Position numbers and translations under genes: made by a program. Below, in pieces: positions 1 to 4,808 of a stretch of DNA of 7,530 bases; the first letter of the stretch is position 1, and the number at the start of each line of letters is the position of its first letter. A model generated the notes under the pieces. The model did no database searches. It saw only the letters and a list, made by a program, of their open reading frames with translations, and was not told where the DNA came from. Source of the stretch: JASFTV01 sp050050615 (GTDB taxonomy: Bacteria > Desulfobacterota > DSM-4660 > Desulfatiglandales > HGW-15); NCBI GenBank assembly GCA_050050615.1, contig JASFTV010000161.1, forward strand, positions 1 through 7,530, written 5' to 3'.

Positions 1-31
1 GGGCGGGGGTGAATGGCGCGTCGTTTTTGTG

Positions 32-172
32 GGGGTGCAGGACGCTTGCCCCAGCGGTTTTTAAGACGCGAAATGGGTTAAACCCATTTCGCTCTGAAGC
101 CGTCGATGGCGGCATTCCGGAAAATGCGAGGCATTTTCCGGTTGTGAAGATGCCCCGCGCCTTGGCGCGGGG
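32..172. repeat. Cluster of five consecutive stem-loops
   Basis: Five inverted repeats follow each other closely. The first is weak: 32-39 against 47-52, GGGG-t-GCA with TGCCCC. The second is a perfect 12-base pair of arms, 68-79 and 81-92, around one base. The third is 99-102 against 110-113. The fourth is a perfect 11-base pair, 117-127 and 131-141, around GAG. The fifth is a perfect GC-only 9-base pair, 153-161 and 164-172, around TT. No T-tract follows the last stem, so it is not a clean intrinsic terminator. It ends 25 bases before the ribosome site of the next gene. The cluster could be a folded leader RNA, the 3' end of an upstream transcript, or a palindromic intergenic element. The stems are plain in the sequence; the role is unknown. 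Confidence 0.75.
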
Positions 173-197
173 AGCTTTACTAAAAGCAAAGAATGAG

Positions 198-202
198 AGG
201 AG
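198..202 (+). promoter_or_regulatory. Ribosome binding site that selects a GTG start
   Basis: A perfect AGGAG lies 8 bases before the GTG at 211. The upstream in-frame ATG at 193 overlaps this site and has no ribosome site of its own, so GTG 211 is the likely start. Confidence 0.8.
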
Positions 203-210
203 ATGCCACC

Positions 211-687
211 GTGGATTTGTCCCATGAGAAGCTTTTGGAACTGGCTCAGTTTTCGCTAACGCGGATTGATGGGGCCTGGTTCATGGCTTTGGCCAGAGAA
301 CTGGGGGTCGAGACAGCCTGGAAAATGGACATCGAGGCATGGAAACAATTTTCATATGTTTTTGGTAAAAAAATCAGGAAAGAGATGATTCCCGACCCGG
401 TTTGGCCTGAAAGTTTCTTAGATGCCATGGAGATTATGAGCAAGATGTTGAGTATCAAAGGTCGTGAGGTGAACGTGGACGGTGATATGATAACCGTCCG
501 GGTCACTGATTGCGAAGTCCAGAAGGCGATCGCCAAGGCGGGCATCGCTGATTGCGGCATTGTGACCGTTTATACTTACAAGGGCGTTGCGCAGGCCTTG
601 TTCGGAAAACAGATGGAGATCTCTGTAGAGCACACCAAGAATCTAAACCGGGGTGATGAATACTGCGAGGTCGTGATTTCCAAATAA
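211..687 (+). CDS. DUF6125-like protein of unknown function
   Basis: The GTG start gives 158 residues. The N-terminal half is helical and carries an R-I-D-G-A-W-F stretch (residues 18-24) followed by an A-x-E-L-G-V-E-T-A motif and a W-K-Q-F segment. This is the pattern I associate with the DUF6125 family, small soluble proteins of unknown function common in Deltaproteobacteria and some archaea. The C-terminal half has alternating strands and helices with three cysteines (about 101, 115 and 152) and a His (about 141) before R-G-D-E-Y-C near the end. The family's C-terminal half loosely resembles L-2-amino-thiazoline-4-carboxylate hydrolase and V4R-like small-ligand domains, but I cannot assign a reaction. 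No signal peptide or membrane segment is seen, so it is cytoplasmic. It appears monocistronic: a stem-loop cluster lies upstream and a terminator-like hairpin downstream. The family call is from memory of the motif pattern and is moderately sure; that the gene is real is very likely. Confidence 0.7.
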   Translation: MDLSHEKLLELAQFSLTRIDGAWFMALARELGVETAWKMDIEAWKQFSYVFGKKIRKEMIPDPVWPESFLDAMEIMSKMLSIKGREVNVDGDMITVRVTDCEVQKAIAKAGIADCGIVTVYTYKGVAQALFGKQMEISVEHTKNLNRGDEYCEVVISK

Positions 688-701
688 CCCGGGACATACC
701 C

Positions 702-726
702 AATAAAATCGTTCCACGATTTTATT
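702..726 (+). terminator. Probable terminator hairpin after the DUF6125-like gene
   Basis: A perfect 10-base inverted repeat, AATAAAATCG and CGATTTTATT, flanks a 5-base loop, 15 bases after the stop codon. The stem is AT-rich and its 3' arm supplies the T-rich stretch. It is a weaker form than a GC-rich intrinsic terminator and could act in both directions. Confidence 0.5.
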
Positions 727-775
727 TAACGTCAAACGGAGAGTTGACCCCCTTTTCTTAGCACCAGACGCGCTA

Positions 776-804
776 TCGACATTTCTTTTTCAGTGAGGTA
801 AAAT
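776..804 (+). promoter_or_regulatory. Near-consensus sigma-70 promoter for the 49-residue peptide
   Basis: TCGACA (776-781) and TAAAAT (799-804) each match five of six consensus bases and are exactly 17 bases apart. Transcription would start near 811, leaving a leader of about 40 bases before the ATG at 852. The 8-base word GGGTGATC occurs twice, at 809-816 and 842-849, the second copy inside the ribosome site. This is a prediction from sequence only. Confidence 0.55.
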
Positions 805-851
805 ATATGGGTGATCTCCCAGCCATGCTCTTATGAGCCGGGGGTGATCCG

Positions 852-1001
852 ATGTCCAACAAAGCAATCAACATATGGTGCTTTGTGGTTGCCGTATTGA
901 CGATTGCGATTGTATTGTTTTTGCTCATCCACCCCCTCAACTGCGCCTCTTGCGTAAGCACGGCTTTAGTCTCTTTGGTTGCCCGTTTGTTCGGTCCCTG
1001 A
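852..1001 (+). CDS. Small membrane peptide with a CxxC motif, 49 residues
   Basis: The ATG at 852 is preceded by GGGGGTGA (840-847), one mismatch from the full anti-16S complement GGAGGTGA and well placed. The product has a short polar start with one lysine, a transmembrane helix at about residues 8-26, then H-P-L-N, a C-A-S-C motif (31-34), and a second apolar, possibly amphipathic stretch to residue 47, ending at TGA 999-1001. An in-frame TGA at 834 blocks any upstream extension. A near-consensus promoter lies just upstream. I recognise no family. A short hydrophobic peptide with its own strong expression signals could be a small membrane regulator, a type I toxin (Hok-like proteins share the helix-then-Cys layout), or a redox or metal-binding peptide. 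I see no strong antisense promoter that would support a toxin call. That it is translated is plausible but unproven. Confidence 0.5.
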   Translation: MSNKAINIWCFVVAVLTIAIVLFLLIHPLNCASCVSTALVSLVARLFGP

Positions 1002-1178
1002 TCTTCGGTTGCACTTCTCTCGAATCACAAAGCCTCTATCTCGCCTCATACAGAGGGCGGCGGGGACTTCTCTTTCCTTTTCCGGTCGGGCGGGGTCAAA
1101 CCTTAAGGGAGCCGAAGCGCTAAGGCGGGGCGGCCACAGCGAGTGGTTAGGTGGCCCAAGAGTCACCAGCCTATTTAC
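1002..1178. other. Gene-free GC-rich stretch with inverted repeats
   Basis: I see no gene here. The stretch holds an inverted repeat GGCCAC (1132-1137) and GTGGCC (1151-1156). It also holds a 58-base segment, 1095-1152, that read on the minus strand begins with ACCTAAC, 26 bases after the AlkD relic's stop, and ends with GTTTGAC. That layout recalls an integron attC site, but the 3' core box breaks the consensus. Confidence 0.4.
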
Positions 1179-1682
1179 TCACCTCTTCAACCTTTTCTGG
1201 ACAGCCTCACTTTCTAATTCTTTGATGGCTTGAGAAGCGACCCAACGGGCTGCCTTAGAATCCATGCGCTGGATCTGCTTTGCAGCTTTTATGGCAGCTC
1301 TGTTTAGTTTAGGATTTCTTTTTCCTATGTTCCTCAGCGCCCAATTGACTGCCTTCTTAACGTAGTTCCTTTCATCCGTTGCGCCTTGCTTTATGACAGG
1401 AAGGATTTCAATGAATTTCTGGTCTTCGGTTTTCTTGTCATGCCACGCTAAGCAGGCCATGAGCGCAAACGAGGTCCTCTTGACGAATTCCTCTTCCCGT
1501 CCGGACCAATCAATGATTTTCTTCCAAGCAAGAGGACTCTTCTCAAACAAGTTCATACAAACATGGGAAGCGTATATATCAACAGATATGACAACTTCAT
1601 ATGCGTATTTGTTGTCGGCTGCCAATGAAGCACAGCCGGATGGCCAGTTCGCGTTCACGCCGATTTTAGCGATCCTCAGCAT
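1179..1682 (-). pseudogene. AlkD-type DNA alkylation repair protein, 5'-truncated relic
   Basis: The open frame encodes 167 residues whose last 127 or so match the C-terminal HEAT-like half of AlkD-family DNA glycosylases: V-C-M-N-L-F (41-46), W-K-K-I-I-D-W-S-G-R-E-E-E-F-V-K-R (53-69), F-A-L-M-A-C-L-A (72-79), and N-Y-V-K-K-A-V-N-W-A-L-R (106-117). Intact members run about 220-240 residues and excise alkylated bases. Here the front is damaged. The LR-IAK segment is in frame, but the next family segment, E-R-E-L-A-I-R-L, is read in a different frame (1633-1659), where a TGA follows at 1599-1597. The F-D-S-W-D-x-C-D block that holds the catalytic Asp is reduced to V-D-I-Y-A-S-H. There is no ribosome site before the ATG at 1682, which lies inside the end of the upstream gene. 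I conclude it is a decayed gene with no glycosylase activity. A stable fragment made from the intact C-terminal part cannot be excluded. Confidence 0.8.
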
Positions 1683-2298
1683 GTGTGGATGGACTTTGCC
1701 CTCTTGCTCTTTCTGTCGCCCAAATTGACTTTGCCATTTCTCTAAACCTAATGATAGCTACAACATAACTTGTCCCCAAACTGAATATGAGAAATAAGGT
1801 ATAGAAAACGACTTCAATTGAAATCCCGACACCCTTTGGACTCAGAGCAAGGAGTAGTGTTACGATGATGCTTATGGAAAAGGAAACCAGCGTGTTATTT
1901 GTCAAGAAATACTGGGCAATGGCTCGCTGAAGATGCCCCTGTGTGTCCTCATCTGAGCGTATTTGTGCAAGAAGAAAGTAGAGATTGTTGTATTGATCAT
2001 ATACAGAGAGGCTCTGCTCTGATTCTTTGCCCTTATTAACCGTAAACGAACTTCCCAGCAATCTTTTGTTGACCAATATTTCCTCAAGTAGAATCCCTAA
2101 CGCTTGGGTGAGTACCATGATAGTCACAACAAACGCTGTCCACACCCATACACTTATCTGTTCGGGGCTTGTGGCATACTTAAGCAATACTCCAGGAGTA
2201 GCAACTTTAAGTGCACCAAATATTGTTGCAACCGTTACTAATCCGGGAACAACCGTGACCAAGGCGATCCATAATGATATCCCAGTAAGAGCATTCAT
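1666..2298 (-). CDS. Four-helix membrane protein of unknown function
   Basis: The product has 210 residues. The ATG at 2298 has a clear AGGAG (minus strand, 2311-2307) 8 bases upstream. Four hydrophobic helices are seen at about 6-30, 48-71, 134-153 and 158-184. Between helices 2 and 3 lies a charged loop of about 62 residues (72-133) with N-K-R, K-G-K-E-S-E and a Y-N-N-L-Y-F-L-L-A-Q-I-R-S-D-E-D helix. The positive residues of the loop and the R-F-R-E-M-A-K tail suggest that the loop and both ends face the cytoplasm. I recognise no family or catalytic motif. The last dozen or so codons overlap DNA that in another frame still encodes AlkD-like sequence, so the C-terminal tail G-Q-S-P-S-T-H-A-E-D-R may be an acquired, non-native ending. 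The gene looks more AT-rich than the lipoprotein operon, which fits horizontal acquisition. It is a real gene with high likelihood; function is unknown. Confidence 0.75.
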   Translation of the reverse strand: MNALTGISLWIALVTVVPGLVTVATIFGALKVATPGVLLKYATSPEQISVWVWTAFVVTIMVLTQALGILLEEILVNKRLLGSSFTVNKGKESEQSLSVYDQYNNLYFLLAQIRSDEDTQGHLQRAIAQYFLTNNTLVSFSISIIVTLLLALSPKGVGISIEVVFYTLFLIFSLGTSYVVAIIRFREMAKSIWATERARGQSPSTHAEDR

Positions 2299-2734
2299 AT
2301 TTATGTCTCCTGCGGGCTAATGGTGAGTTGAGCGGCGTCCTAAACCTAAACTTAAATCGGGTTGGATCATGCTATCTATACCGGTTCAGATTGACGTTCA
2401 GAGACGTTGTCCGTCACCAGGCAAAGGAGCCTACCCGTCAGAAGGTACAGATGGCGCATATCTTCGCTCGAAATGGACAGGTTTATCAAGGCACAGTATC
2501 CCATGAGGGCAAGCCATAGTTTTCGACTTCTCCGCACAGGTGATTAGAAACCATCCGATCCCTAAGATCTTCTTCGAAGGCACTCTCAACCTACCCAGTG
2601 TACAAGGAGAGGTTCTGAATCATAGCGTCAGGATAAGCTGTCCCGCTCACGCCCACAGGCCGGTAGCAGGATCAGTCTTCATCCGGTAATCGGGCCAATA
2701 TGTTCCATGTCAAGACGCGACCCCGATTTCCTGA
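2299..2734. other. Gene-poor stretch with broken reading frames
   Basis: No convincing intact gene lies in these 436 bases. A plus-strand frame at 2328-2519 (63 codons) has no ribosome site. On the minus strand there are short protein-like runs, for example one reading V-E-S-A-F-E-E-D-L-R-D-R-M-V-S-N-H and ending in W-D-T-V-P before a stop, which could be decay products of a lost gene. The minus-strand end next to the membrane-protein gene (2315-2340) resembles the 3' half of an integron attC site. The right end holds TGTCAAGACGCGACCCCG (2709-2726), which shares AAGACGCG with two other intergenic sites in this window. Confidence 0.45.
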
Positions 2735-3505
2735 TCAAAATCCGTTTATGATGAAACCACCGTCCACACTGATACATTGACCGGTAACATAGGATGCCAC
2801 CGGCATACATAGGAAGGCAACGACCGCCGCAACCTCTTGAGGTTCAGCTATTCTACCTAAAGGTGTGCGTTCAAGGATAGCTTTCAAGTAGCCTTTGTCT
2901 TCTAACAAACGCTCCACAAGGGGAGTGCGCGTATACCAGGGAGCAACCGCGTTCACACGAATACCATCCTTAGCCCACTCAACTGCTAGATTCTTGGTAA
3001 GTTGATATATGGCAGCTTTGCTCATCCCGTATGGGGCTCCTGTGCGCAGGTGCGTCAAACCTGCAACAGAGACAATATTCACAACTGCACCGGCCTCAGA
3101 TTTCTTGAGAAGTGGATACGATCGTTGACACATTTCAAAGGTTGAGTGCATGTTTGTGGTGATTATAGTCTCATATTCGTCTGGTCTATACTCAACCGCC
3201 TTTTTTCTAATATTAGTGCCTACATTATTCACCAAGATGTCCAGTCTGTCCCAGCGTGCTGAGATTTCCTCAAACAGACGAGTGCGATCACCGGCCAAGG
3301 TGATGTCTGCCGCAGAGCCTAAAGCACTTAACCCTCGCTTATCCCATGAGCTAAGACATTCTTCAACCAAATCCGCATTTCGCGCTACGGTGTAAACGCT
3401 TCCACCTAACGCCATAATTTCTTCAGCAACCGCAAGCCCAATACCTTTTGTTCCACCCGTTATCAAAGCAAGCTTACCATCCAGACGCCAGTTATTTCTT
3501 TCCAT
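2735..3505 (-). CDS. Short-chain dehydrogenase/reductase, tropinone-reductase-like
   Basis: The product has 256 residues, a complete classical SDR: an NAD(P)(H)-dependent oxidoreductase with a Rossmann fold, cytoplasmic. The cofactor-binding T-G-G-T-K-G-I-G is at 16-23, N-N-V-G at 93-96 (usually N-N-A-G), the structural Asn at 118, and the catalytic Ser146, Tyr159 and Lys163 (Y-G-M-S-K). The segment N-A-V-A-P-W-Y-T-R-T-P-L (185-196) and the N-terminal W-R-L-D-G-K-L-A-L-I-T-G-G are typical of the tropinone-reductase-like branch. In bacteria this branch acts on various ketones and alcohols, so the substrate cannot be named. V-T-G-Q-C-I-S-V-D-G-G-F near the C-terminus is the usual SDR end. The ATG at 3505 has GGGAG 7 bases upstream. 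The gene stands alone on the minus strand; neighbours do not suggest a pathway. Confidence 0.93.
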   Translation of the reverse strand: MERNNWRLDGKLALITGGTKGIGLAVAEEIMALGGSVYTVARNADLVEECLSSWDKRGLSALGSAADITLAGDRTRLFEEISARWDRLDILVNNVGTNIRKKAVEYRPDEYETIITTNMHSTFEMCQRSYPLLKKSEAGAVVNIVSVAGLTHLRTGAPYGMSKAAIYQLTKNLAVEWAKDGIRVNAVAPWYTRTPLVERLLEDKGYLKAILERTPLGRIAEPQEVAAVVAFLCMPVASYVTGQCISVDGGFIINGF

Positions 3506-3957
3506 GTATGTTCTCCCTCAAGATCAATAATTTCGAAATGTGTAGCTCCCGAGCTCAGCCGCAGCCAGGGTCACAAGGCACGCGGGAAGCCAATCAAACA
3601 CCGACTTTTGCGGAAACCTAAAACCGCAAAGTCCTGGCTGTCAGCTGCAGTGACAGGTTAGAGAGAAAATGGACCAGATCATCACAAATACATCAATCAA
3701 AACTATTCCTCAAGAAAATCGAGTTGATCGCTTACGCTTTTTTCGAAGTTATCCCCAGTCGTTCTCGACCAAGAATGGTTTGCTGGTTTCGCCGGGTCAT
3801 GAGGATCTCTTTTCAAAAACGAACGGGATGCGGGAAGGGCCATACAAAAGGGGGCGGGGCCTCACCCATGACCCAATGAATTCAGGGACTGACCCCCTGC
3901 GCCTTTGCACTCCCGCCTGTTCGCCTTTTCTATTCTGTGGCGCTGCGGGTTTTCCAG
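3506..3957. other. Intergenic stretch between the divergent SDR and lipoprotein genes
   Basis: These 452 bases should hold the minus-strand SDR control region and lead into the plus-strand operon promoter. They contain a 10-base perfect palindrome ATTTCGAAAT (3530-3539) close to the SDR start and two adjacent hairpins (3603-3656). They also hold a G/C-rich segment (3848-3900) where AGGGGG and CCCCCT can pair across a long loop. A 104-codon plus-strand frame (3669-3983) crosses the stretch, but it lacks a good ribosome site, has no recognisable domain, and runs into the promoter. I do not call it a gene. Confidence 0.5.
3603..3656. repeat. Two adjacent stem-loops
   Basis: GACTTTTGCGG (3603-3613) pairs with CCGCAAAGTC (3624-3633) with one bulged T and a 10-base loop. 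CTGTCA (3638-3643) pairs perfectly with TGACAG (3651-3656) around GCTGCAG. No T-tract follows either stem. They sit about 100 bases upstream of the SDR start, between divergent genes, and could be operator, REP-like or leader structures. Confidence 0.5.
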
Positions 3958-3986
3958 TTGACAAGACGCGGCTTTTATCTTAGGGT
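3958..3986 (+). promoter_or_regulatory. Candidate sigma-70 promoter of the lipoprotein/M48 operon
   Basis: A perfect TTGACA (3958-3963) is followed after 17 bases by TAGGGT (3981-3986), a weak -10 box that keeps the T-A and final T. Transcription would begin near 3993, giving a leader of about 65 bases and ruling out the far-upstream ATG at 3987 as start of the first gene. The weak -10 may mean an activator is needed. Confidence 0.45.
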
Positions 3987-4058
3987 GTGTTTTGCATAAT
4001 CAGGCTCCCGATTTGCTCCAAACCTATGGATATTTTTTTGAAGGTGATGGAGATTTCA

Positions 4059-4808
4059 ATGGAACCCTTGCCCGCCCATTCAAAGCATCATTCACTATGT
4101 CCCTCCATCTTCGTTCGGTTGAACAAGTTGGGACTTCTGTGCCTGATCGCCCTTCTGGTCGGGTGCGTTCCAGCCTTCCAAATTGCTGACAATTTCCAAC
4201 AACCCGCCCCCTCTGTAAGAGTCTTCCTGATGCAGCCCGACATTCAACTCACCGAGCTGAGTGCCGGCGGACTTCAGGAACCAAGAGCCGACTGGACGGC
4301 GGCTGCGAGGAAAAATATTACAAAGGCCCTGACCGACCTTTTGAAGGAAAGGGAAGACTCCCTCGTTCTTTATCGGGAACCGAAGAACAACCCTGCAACT
4401 TTACATCTTCACAACCAACTGATCAAGCTTCACGAAGTGGTAGGCGAAACCATCCTCATCCACAAATACCTTCCGGCATATGCTTTGCCTACCAAATCAA
4501 AAGGATTCGATTGGAGCCTGGGAGAAGATGTGGACACCCTGAGGGAACAGCACGCCGTAGATTATGCCCTTTTTCTCTATATCAGGGACAGTTATGTCAG
4601 TGCCGGACGAGCCGCCCTGATGGTTGCCGCGGCAGCCTTTGGGGTTGGCCTCAGCGGTGGCGTTCAGTTGGGGTTTGCTTCTCTTGTCGACCTTCGAACC
4701 GGCCAGGTGGTCTGGTTCAACCGGCTTTACCGAGGAACAGGGGATCTGCGAACCCCGGAACCAGCACGAGAGGCTGTTCAACAACTTCTAGCTAACATTC
4801 CCTTATGA
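4059..4808 (+). CDS. Lipoprotein of unknown function, first gene of the operon
   Basis: I choose the ATG at 4059, which has GGAG 6 bases upstream; in-frame ATGs at 3987, 4026 and 4047 lack good sites. This gives 249 residues. The signal peptide has an unusually long polar start, a hydrophobic core, and a lipobox L-V-G-C with the modified Cys at 36. Val follows the Cys, with no inner-membrane-retention Asp, so it should go to the outer membrane. The mature part has a mixed helix/strand domain. A hydrophobic Ala/Gly-rich segment (about 183-206) follows the charged I-R-D-S-Y-V-S-A-G-R, and then comes S-L-V-D-L-R-T-G-Q-V-V-W-F-N-R (208-222). A D-x-R-T-G-x-V-V-W strand of this kind recurs in periplasmic lipoproteins of the CsgG/LpoB/TolB-N-like type, but I cannot assign a named family. 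The stop overlaps the start of the M48 gene by four bases (ATGA), so the two are probably translationally coupled. Confidence 0.85.
   Translation: MEPLPAHSKHHSLCPSIFVRLNKLGLLCLIALLVGCVPAFQIADNFQQPAPSVRVFLMQPDIQLTELSAGGLQEPRADWTAAARKNITKALTDLLKEREDSLVLYREPKNNPATLHLHNQLIKLHEVVGETILIHKYLPAYALPTKSKGFDWSLGEDVDTLREQHAVDYALFLYIRDSYVSAGRAALMVAAAAFGVGLSGGVQLGFASLVDLRTGQVVWFNRLYRGTGDLRTPEPAREAVQQLLANIPL

Noticed and set aside
68..172. CRISPR array
   Set aside because: The stems differ in sequence and there are no repeated units with spacers.
9..227. 72-codon plus-strand frame at the left end
   Set aside because: It reads through perfect palindromes and overlaps the ribosome site and start of the DUF6125-like gene.
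744..772. TTGACC as a -35 box
   Set aside because: No acceptable -10 box lies 16-18 bases downstream; TCGACA/TAAAAT at 776-804 is far better.
834..836. TGA as a selenocysteine codon joining the mini-ORF to the 49-residue peptide
   Set aside because: No selenoprotein motif surrounds it, and a strong ribosome site and ATG follow directly.
875..1123. 82-codon plus-strand frame overlapping the 49-residue peptide
   Set aside because: The peptide in the other frame has a promoter, ribosome site and membrane helix; this frame has none and reads into GC-rich noncoding sequence.
2328..2519. 63-codon plus-strand open frame
   Set aside because: No ribosome site and no recognisable protein; it lies in a region with broken frames on both strands.
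3669..3983. 104-codon plus-strand open frame before the lipoprotein operon
   Set aside because: It has no good ribosome site, an unstructured Ser/Pro/Arg-rich translation with no domain, and it runs through the operon promoter.
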